Positions 12,601 to 20,568 of a stretch of 64,000 nt of DNA are shown piece by piece. A model generated the notes under the pieces. It did no database searches. It saw nothing but the letters and a program-made list of their open reading frames with translations, and was not told the origin of the DNA. Origin of the DNA: Neoarius graeffei (lineage: Eukaryota > Chordata > Actinopteri > Siluriformes > Ariidae). The DNA is taken from assembly GCF_027579695.1 (NCBI RefSeq), contig NC_083596.1:14331798-14395797 (forward strand), written 5' to 3'. Positions within the stretch are counted from its first letter, which is position 1; each line of letters begins with the position of its first letter. A program made the position numbers and the translations under genes.

Positions 12601-14906
12601 TGTCGGCGCAGAATTAGGGGGATTGGTGATCCTCTTCCCATCTTTACTTCTGAGAGCCGCTGCCACTCCAAGATGCTCTTTTTATACCCAGTCATGTTAA
12701 TGACCTATTGCCAATTGACCTAATGAGTTGCAATTTGGTCCTCCAGCTGTTCCTTTTTTGTACCTTTAACTTTTCCAGCCTCTTATTGCCCTGTCCCAAC
12801 TTTTTTGAGATGTGTTGCTGTCATGAAATTTCAAATGAGCCAATATTTGGTATGAAATTTCAAAATGTCTCACTTTTGACATCTGATATGTTGTCTATGT
12901 TCTATTGTGAATACAATATCAGTTTTTGAGATTTGTAAATTATTGCATTCTGTTTTTATTTACAATTTGTACTTTGTCCCAACTTTTTTGGAATCGGGGT
13001 TGTAATATATCCCATCCCTAATGAGATAATCAGTGTTATTCACTTCACCCATCAGTGGTTTTAATATTATGGCTGATTCCCTGTATGTAGTCGTCACTCA
13101 GAAGCGTGAGCAGGATGTGAACGTTTTTCCGGAAGTGATGGAATTTTTTCTGTAAACGCTCATATGAGCCATTTATGAATAAATCCGTCCGTATCCAGTT
13201 TGATAAGTGAGACACAATGTTGGTAAGTCAGTAATACTGTGTTTTTATTTATTCAACAGTTATTCATAGCATTGTTTATACGCTAACTGCTCGAGTGAAG
13301 GGAATAAATCCACAACCAGCAAGTGCTCAAGATGAAGAAGGACATGCAGGATTTAGACTGATTTTTTTTTTCTCTCTCACTCTTTCCTTCCATGTATTGC
13401 TAGGTGTTCATCAATAATAAAGGTCTGGTGTACTCGGTGATCCTGCTACTAGCATCTGTCTTCCTCACTGTGAGTAACACTGAGTCTTATGCTGACACAC
13501 ATACACCCAAGTTTTACTGTAACGTCTTTCGGGTTCTGTACTGGTGAATCAAAATAACACTACACATTAATGCCACACCCTAACCTTAACTAAAAGTACT
13601 TTTTTTTTAGTTCCACAGAACCTCCAAATAAGCACATACTTCAAATATTTAACAGTTATTCCATGAAATTGAGTCGTACATGAGCTGATAGCTGACGAGG
13701 AGCGTAGCACCGAGTTGACTATAAGTCATGTATGACGAGATTGAGTGGAATAATTGTTTTATTCTATCCACATTGACTGAACTTTGAGAAACGGAGCATT
13801 TTTATTTTTTGCAAATTTGATAAAGAAACACTTTCTACAAAACGCCCGACAAAATCATTTCCGCTTAGAATGTAAACAAACCGGCGAAATGACAGGAGCA
13901 ATTTGTGGAAAATGCGATAATAATCTCATCTCATTATCTGTAGCCGCTTATCCTGTTCTACAGGGTCGCAGGCAAGCTGGAGCCTATCCCAGCTGACTAC
14001 GGGCGAAAGGCAGGGTACACCCTGGACAAGTCGCCAGGTCATCACAGGGCTGACACATAGACACAGACAACCATTCACACTCACATTCACACCTACGGTC
14101 AATTTAGAGTCACCAGTTAACCTAACCTGCATGTCTTTGGACTGTGGGGGAAACCGGAGCACCCGGAGGAAACCCACGCGGACACGGGGAGAACATGCAA
14201 ACTCCGCACAGAAAGGCCCTCGCCGGCCACGGGGCTCGAACCCGGACCTTCTTGCTGTGAGGCGACAGCGCTAACCACTACACCACCGTGCCGCCCGCGA
14301 TAATAATCATTCTTGAAAAATAAAAAAAGATACATTCTTACCGTCAAATACTTTATTCCATATTTTGTTGCTTTTTGTGTTTGTATTTTTAGGGGTTTGT
14401 TTTCTTCTTCAGGGTTTTTTGGCAGTTGGCAAACCAACTTAAAGGTGCATTACCGCCACCGACTGGGCTGGAGTGTGGAACAGGAGATAACGGAGAGAAA
14501 AAACTATATTCTTTTAGCTACTTCTGTTTCTTTTAAATACTTGATGACATTTTTGGGGGTTTTGTTTTCTAGTAGAGTTTTTATTTCATCCTCGGTTGTT
14601 CAGCAACACGCTCCACCATTTTGTTTTTCTCTACTCACAGTATATGAGCTGATATCCTAGTAGTAGAGTAGCCAATCAGAGCATGCGATTGCTCATATCC
14701 AGTGAATGTGGACAGAATAAATAAAAATATCCTTTTTGAGTATTTTGGAAATGTTTTTTCAAATAATCCAAGTGTGTGCTTTCTCATGTGTCCAGGTGCT
14801 GAGTGTTCACCTGAACGGTTGGAAGCTAGACCGGCGTTTGGGTTTGGGCCTCATGCTGCTTTACTCAATCTTCCTCCTCTGCTCCATCCTCTTTGGGCAG
14901 CTTTAA
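478..14906 (+). CDS. K+-dependent Na+/Ca2+ exchanger, NCKX3/4 type; 3' six exons (spliced, 5' partial)
   Basis: Plasma-membrane exchanger that extrudes Ca2+ (with K+) against Na+ influx. Six exons (478-682, 780-946, 2191-2305, 3044-3156, 13404-13469, 14796-14906) join in frame, with GT/AG at every border. The order is: acidic cytoplasmic loop, a transmembrane segment starting KWVVSWPL, the alpha-2 repeat ([17 protein letters not shown], then [15 protein letters not shown]) that forms half the ion site, and two further membrane helices. Known family: the alpha-2 wording matches SLC24A3/A4 and not SLC24A1/A2/A5. Odd points: the C-terminus stops at FGQL, about 15-20 residues before the usual end of NCKX3/4, and DIPDYIMG replaces the usual GIPDVIMG. 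The upstream part, including alpha-1, is off the window. Which paralogue it is remains open. Confidence 0.93.
780..946 (+). CDS. SLC24A3/4-like exon, TM segments before alpha-2
   Basis: Acceptor CCACCAG ends at 779 and donor ATG|GTAAGA starts at 947. The 167-bp exon encodes [19 protein letters not shown] and the next helix, ending FSYLMVWM. Phase is 1 in, 0 out. The preceding intron is only 97 bp. Confidence 0.92.
1131..1308 (+). mobile_element. tRNA-derived SINE with 18-bp target duplication
   Basis: Starts GGGGGCGTCGTGGCTCAGG (A-box-like) and carries the B-box GGTTCGATTCC, a pyrimidine-rich body, AATAAAGG and an A-rich tail. A perfect 18-bp direct repeat (AAAGAGACTACAGTCTTG) lies at 1113-1130 and 1309-1326, proving retroposition. 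The perfect duplication implies a fairly recent event. Inside an SLC24A intron. Confidence 0.93.
1391..1556 (-). mobile_element. tRNA-related SINE fragment, minus orientation
   Basis: Reverse complement has the form of a fish SINE: GGCCTAAAGG..TAGAGAAGCAG, a B-box-like region, then GCACCTGACCCC and GCGTCTGATAAATGCC. Related copies are at 1843-2021 (same strand) and 54903-55083 (opposite strand). No clear target duplication. Confidence 0.7.
1843..2021 (-). mobile_element. tRNA-related SINE, second copy
   Basis: Minus-strand copy of the family at 1391-1556, better preserved. The reverse complement begins CCATGGCCTAATGGTTGGAG, has the B-box-like GGTTTGATTCCC, and ends ACGTCTGCTAAATGCC. It lies just before the acceptor of exon 2191-2305. 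Confidence 0.8.
2191..2305 (+). CDS. SLC24A3/4-like exon, first half of alpha-2 repeat
   Basis: Acceptor TTCCTTCAG ends at 2190; donor CAAG|GTACAT starts at 2306. The 115-bp exon encodes [19 protein letters not shown] and then [19 protein letters not shown]. The Asp of TSVPD corresponds to an ion-binding acidic residue of the NCKX family. Phase 0 in, 1 out. The Gly-to-Asp and Val-to-Tyr changes in DIPDY are unusual for the family. Confidence 0.96.
3044..3156 (+). CDS. SLC24A3/4-like exon, second half of alpha-2 repeat
   Basis: Acceptor TATCAG ends at 3043; donor TCG|GTGAGC starts at 3157. It encodes [18 protein letters not shown] and then [20 protein letters not shown]. SNxxGSNxFD is the signature of the second alpha repeat. 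Phase 1 in, 0 out. The following intron is 10.2 kb of mostly mobile DNA. Confidence 0.96.
3302..4140. mobile_element. hAT-type nonautonomous element, 839 bp
   Basis: Ends are inverted: CAGGGCTTTGAACC at the left and GGTTCAAAGCCCTG at the right. A perfect 8-bp duplication GTATTCAT flanks it (3294-3301 and 4141-4148), as expected for hAT transposition. The arms contain further inverted GGAACG/CGTTCC motifs. No transposase ORF remains. It sits in the large SLC24A intron about 150 bp after an exon. Confidence 0.9.
4302..4991 (+). repeat. Foldback repeat family, copy A
   Basis: Starts with a hairpin-forming block (AACAGTTATTCCAC near 4304, GTGGAATAACTGTT near 4398) followed by TTATTCTATCCAC near 4415, whose inverse GTGGATAGAATAA is at the right end. 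The body is shared with 13649-14720 in the same orientation and order, including GTTGGCAAACCAACTTAAAG. It ends TCCAGTGAATGTGGATAGAATAA-like. No protein code seen. Copy A lacks the SINE present in copy B and so shows the empty site. Confidence 0.8.
5000..5869. other. Intron sequence, nothing recognised; right end is a split dispersed repeat
   Basis: AT-rich intron of SLC24A. From about 5760 it resembles a dispersed fish repeat (TGTCTCAGGGTAACGTGTTCCAGAG-like) that is interrupted by the Tc1 at 5870 and continues at 7480-7700. No exon found. Confidence 0.4.
5870..7479 (-). mobile_element. Tc1-type transposon 1, full length
   Basis: 1610 bp between TA dinucleotides (5868-5869 and 7480-7481). Inverted ends start CAGTGGTGCTTGAAAG and the arms, about 210 bp, match by eye almost throughout. 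One open transposase frame on the minus strand (6090-7112). It lies in the big SLC24A intron, inside an older repeat whose halves flank it. Confidence 0.95.
6090..7112 (-). CDS. Tc1-family transposase, 340 aa, uninterrupted
   Basis: DDE transposase that cuts and pastes its own element at TA sites. The start is the ATG at 7112-7110 (MARTKE, the usual Tc1 start), although the frame is open 26 codons further. An N-terminal paired-like helix-turn-helix covers about residues 1-110, with the catalytic triad in [18 protein letters not shown] and DLNPVE. The second Asp and the Glu are 34 residues apart (DD34E). [11 protein letters not shown] is conserved. No stop or frameshift is present, and length equals the family norm, so it could be or recently have been functional. 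Antisense to the host gene. Confidence 0.94.
   Translation of the reverse strand: MARTKEISEDLRKSVVDAHQAGKGYKTIPKEFGLHQSTVRQIVYKWKKFKTIVTLPRSARPTKITPRAKRVIVSKVTKDPRVTSKQLKASLTLANVNVHESTIRRTLNNNGVHGRVARRKPLLSKKNIAARLQFAKDHMDKPEGYWKNVLWTDETKIELFGLNEKRYVWRKENTAFQHKNLIPSVKHGGGNIMVWACFAASGPGRLAIIDGTMNSELYQRILKENVRTSVHELNLKRRWVMQQDNGPKHTSRSTKEWLKKNKVNVLEWPSQSPDLNPVEMLWKDLKRAVHVRKPTNIPELKLFCTEEWAKIPPSRCAGLINSYQKRLVAVIAAQGGHTRY
7480..8023. other. Right half of repeat split by Tc1, then intron
   Basis: Continues the dispersed repeat broken at 5870 (CCAGCAGCTTTAAAAGAAC onward to about 7700), then unassigned intron. On the minus strand the text [15 protein letters not shown] recalls LINE reverse-transcriptase tails, but too little remains to assign. 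Confidence 0.35.
8024..8394 (-). mobile_element. tRNA-headed SINE (GGCGGCACGG family), minus
   Basis: Reverse complement begins GGGGGCGGCATGGTGGTGTAG, has the B-box GGGTTCGAGCCCC, a long conserved body and a 3' tail ATGAGATGAGATGAG. Same family as copies at 13925, 16596, 17384, 17866, 27317 and 31492. This copy lacks about 10 bp near GTCCGCGTGG. No target duplication visible. Confidence 0.92.
8609..9342. mobile_element. TTAA-flanked nonautonomous transposon, 734 bp
   Basis: Inverted ends AGCTAGACTGCCTTTC (left) and GAAAGGCCGTCTAGCT (right) lie between TTAA at 8605-8608 and 9343-9346. TTAA duplication is typical of piggyBac and Kolobok transposons; which of these cannot be told. It contains GC-rich TGCGCATGCGCA stretches but no convincing ORF. 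Confidence 0.75.
9343..10228. other. AT-rich intron, nothing recognised
   Basis: Poly-A/T-rich intron DNA with short open frames only. No exon of SLC24A or repeat family recognised. Confidence 0.4.
10471..11049 (+). mobile_element. hAT-like element with 8-bp duplication, TAGTCTGGC family
   Basis: Perfect 8-bp duplication GATATGCA at 10463-10470 and 11050-11057. The right end reads TTAGCCAGACTA; the matching TAGTCTGGC lies at 10526, about 55 bp inside the left end, so the left border may include extra sequence or be a rearranged end. It carries a short ORF (10721-10885). Confidence 0.65.
10721..10885 (+). pseudogene. First-exon remnant, helicase Q-motif-like (54 codons)
   Basis: ATG-started frame with [16 protein letters not shown], then [12 protein letters not shown], followed at 10820 by GTATTTA, a plausible donor. 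The F-LK-EQ-AL pattern resembles the start of RecQ-like helicase domains, and such genes occur in fish mobile DNA; this is inference from a short stretch. All helicase motifs proper are absent, so it is a deletion derivative at best. Confidence 0.4.
11399..13002 (-). mobile_element. Tc1-type transposon 2, full length
   Basis: 1604 bp between TA at 11397-11398 and 13003-13004. Ends are CAACCCCGATTCCAAAAAAG and its inverse; the arms are about 200 bp and the AAAAAAGTTGGGACA motif is repeated at the inner arm border (11595 and about 12790), the usual two-site layout. One open transposase on the minus strand. It interrupts the right arm of the mariner-like element, so it is younger. Confidence 0.95.
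11619..12641 (-). CDS. Tc1-like transposase, 340 aa, uninterrupted
   Basis: DDE transposase. The start is taken at the ATG 12641-12639 (MGRGSPIP), giving 340 residues; 18 more codons are open upstream. Helix-turn-helix ([20 protein letters not shown], about residues 35-55), then the triad in [17 protein letters not shown] and DLSPIE with DD34E spacing. Sequence is clearly different from transposases 1 and 3, so it is a separate Tc1 lineage. No inactivating change seen. Confidence 0.93.
   Translation of the reverse strand: MGRGSPIPLILRRQIVEQYQKGVRQCKIAKSLNISSSTVHNIIKRFRESGRISVRKGQGWKTILGARDLRALRRHCITYRHASVLEITKWAQEYFQRTLSVNTIHRDIRRCQLKLYSSKKKPYLNMIQKHRRLLWAKAHLKWFVAKWKTVLWSDESKFEVLYGNQGRRVIRTKEEKDDPSCNQRSVQKPACLMVWGCISACGMGSLHIWKDTINAERYIQVLEQHMLPSRRRLFQGRPCIFQHDNAKPHTASITASWLRRRRVRVLNWPACSPDLSPIENIWCIIKRKIRQKRPKTVEQLESYIRQEWVNIPIPKLEQLVSSVPRRLQTVVKRKGDVSQW
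13404..13469 (+). CDS. SLC24A3/4-like exon, membrane helix
   Basis: Acceptor TTGCTAG ends at 13403; donor ACT|GTGAGT starts at 13470. 22 codons: [16 protein letters not shown] then ASVFLT. Phase 0 on both sides. Matches the NCKX3/4 segment NSRGLVYSVxLLL. Confidence 0.93.
13649..14720 (+). repeat. Foldback repeat family, copy B (holds a SINE)
   Basis: Second copy of 4302-4991, same orientation, also starting TTAACAGTTATTCCA and ending GTGGACAGAATAA. A SINE (13925-14296) splits it. The last 120 bp contain AGTAGTAGAGTAGCCAATCAG as in copy A. It fills most of the last SLC24A intron. Confidence 0.82.
13925..14296 (-). mobile_element. tRNA-headed SINE (GGCGGCACGG family), minus, 11-bp duplication
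   Basis: Full-length reverse copy between GCGATAATAAT repeats at 13914-13924 and 14297-14307. The empty site survives in copy A (GCGATAATTCATG near 4573), so insertion came after the two foldback copies separated. Confidence 0.95.
14796..14906 (+). CDS. SLC24A3/4-like last coding exon with stop
   Basis: Acceptor GTGTCCAG ends at 14795. It encodes [19 protein letters not shown], then [17 protein letters not shown] and TAA at 14904-14906. The HLN-WKLD-KLG pattern is the family's last loop and helix. The protein ends right after the helix; NCKX3/4 usually continue with a short hydrophobic tail. The stop is followed at once by an A-run, so slippage or a lost donor could explain the short end. 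Confidence 0.93.
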   Translation: MLSVHLNGWKLDRRLGLGLMLLYSIFLLCSILFGQL

Positions 14907-16309
14907 AAAAAAAAAATCTTGTACATCCCGACTTCCATCCAAGTCCACCAGTCAAACCAGTTTAGTTCTCGTTTTGAGTTTGATTCATTCACACTGGACA
15001 TGGTGTTAACCTGAGCTGAATCTCAGGCCAAGCAGAGACAGTGGAGGAGCCTGAAGAGGGACAGATGGACTAATAGTTCAGAGTGAAAGAGTCTGAAGCC
15101 GCCTCTGTCCGGACAACGAATGCAGTTACACTGTACATGGACAGCTTTGTTTTTCAGTTCACACACTGAATCATTTCAAAAAGGAGTTCCACTTCATGCG
15201 TAAAAGCACCGCTGCCAACTCCTGAGTAGATAAAACAGCAGTAAAGGCGATCATACATCGAGACATCTAGTTTAGAGTTGTAGCATTGCTCCTAAAACGG
15301 CCATCTTGTTCTTTGTGACTGTGCATTTAGGAATGTGTCAGTATCAGTCTGGATGAACAATCACCTCAATCACGACACATTTATATTCAGTTTTTAATCA
15401 TTCACAAGATGCTTTTATCCAAAGTGGAATACAAGTGAGAAAATCCAAGCACAACTGAGCAGTCGAGGGATCTGAACTCGCAACGTTATAGGACACGACT
15501 TTAACCACGGATACGAAACTAGTGGTATGAGACCTGAAAACATATTGAGGAGCCGGTAGCACCAGCTGATCGTATGCCACAGTATAAAACAAAAAAACGA
15601 GCCCAGTTCAGAATTTATCCAAAAGACAGACACTGAGGATGTCGGAGCTCACAGTGCGTAACGTCATCATAGATCAAAATGTTGGAAATGATGCATTTCC
15701 CAATAACCAGCCAATCAGAAACCTTATTCAACGTTACCAGGAAACACTACATCTACAGTCAAGAAGCAAGGAAGGGGTCCATATCCATCGATATCGGTTT
15801 GACGCCGTGATCATTTACACGCTCCGAATCCAACATCTTGTACCACGCAATGCTACGTACTGTAACGTCAGCCTAGTGCGCGTTCTCTCAGTAATAAACA
15901 GCGATCTGGAGGTTTTTCACAGATTAACGTTAATAAATCAAAGCAAACTGGACGACCCACAGGATCTTCATACAATACAAGCAGCCCGATTAAACATCAA
16001 CATAAAACTCGAGGAACACGAGGAGATCGTTACTCGCCGCGAACACGAACTAGACGAGAGAAATGACTAGACAATGTTAGATGAGTGAAAATGCCAAGCT
16101 CTTTCCCAGTATGTTGTTCTTGACAAATTAGTCACTGGCAAACAGTTAATCCTGCTTTAGTGGAAGAAAAGTGGAGTCAATTCTACCAATTCACTTTTAA
16201 AAAAAAAAAAAAAAAGTGGAACAAAATCCACAACCAAACTCAAGCCAAGGGAACTAATGTAGCTTGCTAATTCATCACAACTTCACTCGCTAATGTTATA
16301 AACAAGAGT
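14907..16309 (+). other. Probable SLC24A 3' UTR and downstream, unassigned 143-codon ORF
   Basis: Follows the stop codon. No clear single poly-A site: AATAAA occurs at 15893-15898. An ATG-started frame 15639-16070 (MSELTVRN..., 143 codons) is open but unlike any family I know. About 15390-15480 looks like a worn SINE tail (ATGCTTTTATCCAAAGTG). Confidence 0.4.
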
Positions 16310-16580
16310 CATCGGAGATGACAGATCCCCCCCGGCCCCCACATGAAACCCCACTCCAAATTTTACGAAGTTGAACTGGTTGTCATGGAAATACGGAAAA
16401 AATACAAATCTCAGAAATCCCAAGATGTCAAAAGGCACAACTCCGACTGAGGTTTCGTGAAAAAATTCCTAATAGTTTTTGAGTTATGCTCCAGAAACTA
16501 AAAATGTTTACAGATGGACAGACGAACAGAGCGATAGCGAAATCCCCTGCATTATATACCGAGGAGATAATAACAAACAT
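16310..16580 (-). repeat. Dispersed repeat related to the left-edge family
   Basis: Contains TGGACAGACGAACAGAGCGA and a stretch around TTTTTGAGTTATGCTCC. In style it belongs with the block near 17300-17383, whose reverse complement matches 85-300. Assignment is tentative. Confidence 0.4.
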
Positions 16581-16595
16581 AATAGCCTGGGGAAA

Positions 16596-16978
16596 CATCT
16601 ATTTCATCTCATCTCATTATCTCTAGCCGCTTTATCCTTCTACAGGGTCGCAGGCAAGCTGGAGCCCGTCCCAGCTGACTACGGGCGAAAGGCGGGGTAC
16701 ACCCTGGACAAGTCGCCAGGTCATCACAGGGCTGACACATAGACACAGACAACCATTCACACTCACATTCACACCTACGGTCAATTTAGAGTCACCAGTT
16801 AACCTAACCTGCATGTCTTTGGACTGTGGGGGAAACCGGAGCACCCGGAGGAAACCCACGCGGACACGGGGAGAACATGCAAACTCCGCACAGAAAGGCC
16901 CTCGCCGGCCACAGGGCTCGAACCCGGACCTTCTTGCTGTGAGGCGACAGCGCTAACCACTACACCACCGTGCCGCCC
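16596..16978 (-). mobile_element. tRNA-headed SINE, minus, 11-bp duplication
   Basis: Same family as 13925. GCCTGGGGAAA at 16585-16595 and 16979-16989 is the target duplication. Near full length with the tail CATCTCATCTCATT at its left end. Confidence 0.94.
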
Positions 16979-17299
16979 GCCTGGGGAAAAATAAAGCTAA
17001 AGAAATGCTCCACTACGTGCCTGATATAATTCTAACTAACTTACTCATTGTGTTACGAGTTTTGATATTGATTAATCTAAAAAAAAATTATTTTTAAATG
17101 CACTCGATCTGAGAAAAATCGTATCCAAATGTTTAACCTCAGACAAATGGACAAACTCAGTGATCCACTATTTATAATAAAGGGGTAGGTTTATTTATAG
17201 CTAGAGTTGCACCTACTAGGAGTAGGGATAGGTTTTAAATAATAAATGAACATTATAAGGTTACGGGGAACAAAGAAACTCAAACAAATGACATTATTT

Positions 17300-17383
17300 A
17301 CTGAAAACTAGAAGGGCACTCGGTCAAACTCATACCTCCGCCAAGCCCCATATTCAGATTTGCTTCAAAATCTAATCAGTTGG
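17300..17383 (-). repeat. Reverse copy of the left-edge repeat
   Basis: Reverse complement gives AACTGATTAGATTTTGAAGC, then GGCTTGGCGGAGGTATGAG and GAGTGCCCTTCTAG, matching the window start (85-300) with gaps. It is cut at the right by the SINE at 17384. Confidence 0.6.
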
Positions 17384-17738
17384 GGCGGCACGGTGGTGTA
17401 GTGGTTAGCGCTGTCGCCTCACAGCAAGAAGGTCCGGGTTCGAGCCCCGTGGCCGGCGAGGGCCTTTCTGTGCGGAGTTTGCATGTTCTCCCCGTGTCCG
17501 CGTGGGTTTCCTCCGGGTGCTCCGGTTTCCCCCACAGTCCAAAGACATGCAGGTTAGGTTAACTGGTGACTCTAAATTGACCGTAGGTGTGAATGTGAGT
17601 GTGAATGGTTGTCTGTGTCTCAGCCCTGCGATAACCTGGCGACTTGTCCAGGGTGTACCCCGCCTTTCGCCCGTAGTCAGCTGGGATAGGCTCCAGCTTG
17701 CCTGCGACCCTGTACAGGATAAGCGGTTATGGATGGAT
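17384..17738 (+). mobile_element. tRNA-headed SINE, plus orientation
   Basis: Begins GGCGGCACGGTGGTGTAGTG; B-box GGGTTCGAGCCCC; ends CAGGATAAGCGGTTATGGATGG. Lacks a few bases (TGTGTCTCAGCCC in place of TGTCTATGTGTCAGCCC). It forms an inverted pair with the next SINE, 127 bp away. Confidence 0.93.
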
Positions 17739-17865
17739 GTTGTAAAATATTTTGCAGGAATTTTACAATAGTGCTGAACTCACTCACGGTTTGTTTTGGG
17801 GTTTTCTTTTTTTTTTTTGATTCACAACATGATTCTATCCCCCTTATCATGTCCAACTTGGTTTC

Positions 17866-18233
17866 CATCCATCCATTATGTGTAGCCGCTTTATCCTGTT
17901 CTACAGGGTTGCAGGCAAGCTGGAGCCTATCCCATGGGCGAAAGGCGGGGTACACCCTGGACAAGTCGCCAGGTCATCACAGGGCTGACACATAGACACA
18001 GACAACCATTCACACTCACATTCACACCTACGGTCAATTTAGGGTCACCAGTTAGCCTAACCTGCATGTCTTTGGACTGTGGGGGAAACCGGAGCACCCA
18101 GAGGAAACCCACGCGGACACGGGGAGAACATGCAAACTCCGCACAGAAAGGCCCTCGCCGGCCACAGGGCTCGAACCCAGGACCTTCTTGCTGTGAGGCG
18201 ACAGCGCTAACCACTACACCACCGTGCCGCCCC
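17866..18233 (-). mobile_element. tRNA-headed SINE, minus orientation
   Basis: Reverse copy with an imperfect flanking repeat (AACTTGGTTTC near 17855, AGCTTGGTTTC near 18235). About 14 bp around CAGCTGACTACGGG is missing. Opposite to 17384-17738, so transcripts across both could fold back. Confidence 0.92.
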
Positions 18234-18245
18234 CAGCTTGGTTTC

Positions 18246-20568
18246 ATTTCATTGAAAAAAGTGAAAAAGATGACAATTGGATAGTCCTTGTTTATTGTCA
18301 CAGTTTTATTGAAAAATTATAAATCATTAAAACATACTGATGATCCTAACCATACCTGCTTTTTGATAAACTTTGTTAACGGACAAGTGAAAAATCTTGC
18401 TGCTTGTCCGACTGGATTAAAAAGTTAACGTTGAACCCTGAACTGGTTTCCAACTAATAGAGCATCATAATATAAACAGATCATTCCTGTTCTGAACGAA
18501 CCAAAATGAAAAGTCATTTCTAATCCCAGCTTGGGAAAACTAATCATTTTTTAGTAGTTTAGTTAGTAAACTCAAAAGACGGTAGCCGTTAACATTCATA
18601 CTTGGCTTCGCTTGCTCGCTCTTCAGCTGGTGCAACTGGATGCAGATGTTTATTGTATAAATGAAGAGAAGTGGTTTCAGGTCTTTTGCAGAAGTTCACC
18701 TTTTGTGTGCTGTGATATTTCTTTCCCCAGTAATAACTCAGCATGTTGAATCATGCATGCACCCGTCAGGTAGGAACAACTCGTTCAGCTCCGGTTTTGC
18801 ACCTCTGACATTACAGTTAGTCCGGGTTGTGTTTGTGTACTGTATGTAACCTTGTGTTCGTAAAGTAACTGTTTTGCACTGACTGTAGCAATACTTCAGA
18901 AGTGTGGACGAGGACGACCCGGTGTGATTGGGATTTGATTAAAGTAACTACAGCTACAGAAATTTAACTCGTAGCATTTCCTGCACACAAAAGAGGCTCG
19001 TTGTTGGTTATTTTTCCTTTTTCTTCACAGCTTTGAAACAGATTTTTAGGAAATGTGACGTGAACTCTTTGGATTTTTAGCATTTCTAGAATAGCACTAT
19101 TACTTATTTAAGTTTTTGCAGTGAGCGTCACAATGTTTGATAAAAGTTTGTACGGGTTTTGTTATCCTGGTTGTGTATGTTTAGGTATGATCAATGTTTA
19201 TATTCCCGAGATCTTTAAATATATATATGTGTACAGCATCATAGTATTAAAAGTATTAAAAGTCTTCTTTATTGTGGCTGAATGTTTACTTAAAAAAAAC
19301 AACTAAAGAATTGACACAGTTTTATAAAGAGCAGACGTCAGAACCTAGATTTGTGATGTTTTTAATATTTATAAAGACCGAAGAAAACAGTATATTGATA
19401 TAGTGTGACTTATGCATTAGGGCATGTTTTTAAACCTGTGTTTGATGGACTGCGTCCTTCCAAATATCTTACAGTAGACTATGAGTTGTCAGTTTATTGA
19501 TTATCCCCTTTATTCGTCAGAATGTTTTCCGTAAGAATTAGATGTCTTAGTTGATGTATATATTTATTTACAAATTACTTGTCTTGTTTCTTGATTACGG
19601 ATTGACACGTCAGTCATGATCCTGAACATCCTCCACTGTATTGTCACTTTTACCCTCACAGGAGGACTGTACCATTCGTTTTTATCCCCCCCAGCACTAT
19701 TCTTTACAAAAGTTCTTTTTGTTCACTCCCAACCTTGTGTTCTTTTTGTTTTTATGCTCATCTGTGGGAAATTCCTCACCATCGCTGGCTTTAATCCAGG
19801 ATTCAAAGATTGCCTCAAACAGTTTCAGAAATTTCACTCATGAAAATCATGACACCGCAAAAGAAAGGGAAATATCATGTAGACTCAAAGTAACTATTAG
19901 AAACCTTTGTATGTTGTTGAGTGCAATAAACAAACCAATGTGCAATAAGATTAGTAGCACTTGTATATTTCTCTCCGAGATTAAACACTAAATTAACTTT
20001 ATGGTCTCTGAAATACACAACATTCAGTGAGTGCTCACTGTGTGCAGCTCACTACCGCCCTCTACTGTTCACTCGGGTGTAACACGAGGTGGGCTGAGAG
20101 TTGAGGCTCACCTCAGGCCTTAGATCCAATCACTTTCCTCATGCGAGACACAGATCCGACATTTTCCTAACAATGTGAACAGCAATAATCAGTTTTCAAT
20201 TCTGATCTGTGCTTCCTTCGTACATGGTGCTGAGATCAGACGTGATGACGCAACCGAGCTCGGTCCAGGGTGCCATTAAAAAGGTGTTTTAAAAAACTCC
20301 ACAAAAATAACAGACACTTTCATGTGAGACGACCAACAACCACTGTACTTAAACTATTGCTACCGCTAATTTTAATTCTTTTGTCCAAGTGGGTGTGGCT
20401 TCTATTTAAGGGTAAACAGATCAGTAAGAAGGGCAGGGTCACTGATCGATGACCCTTTAGATCCAAAACAAAGCTGTTAATGGACCCATGTAAGGTTATC
20501 ATGAATATAATGGACCAAAGTGCTGAAACTAAAGTTTCATTTTGATTATTATTTTTCCTTTTTAAATC
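18246..20568. other. Intergenic or 3' UTR, no gene recognised
   Basis: AT-rich DNA between the convergent genes. AATAAA at 19925-19930 could end a long SLC24A 3' UTR, but nothing proves it. No repeat family recognised apart from short A/T runs. Confidence 0.35.

Larger units (their letters stand above)
10229..13083. mobile_element. Mariner-like foldback element with two nested insertions
   Basis: Ends are inverted (left CACCGATCAGCCATAACATT, right AATATTATGGCTGATTCCCTG) and flanked by TA. Both arms carry the start of a mariner/Tc1-type transposase (MGKRKDL, with a stop after IVMAR), so the 5' end of one element has been duplicated in inverse. Into it jumped a hAT-like element (10471-11049) and a Tc1 (11399-13002), the latter splitting the right arm. 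No intact transposase of its own. Confidence 0.85.
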
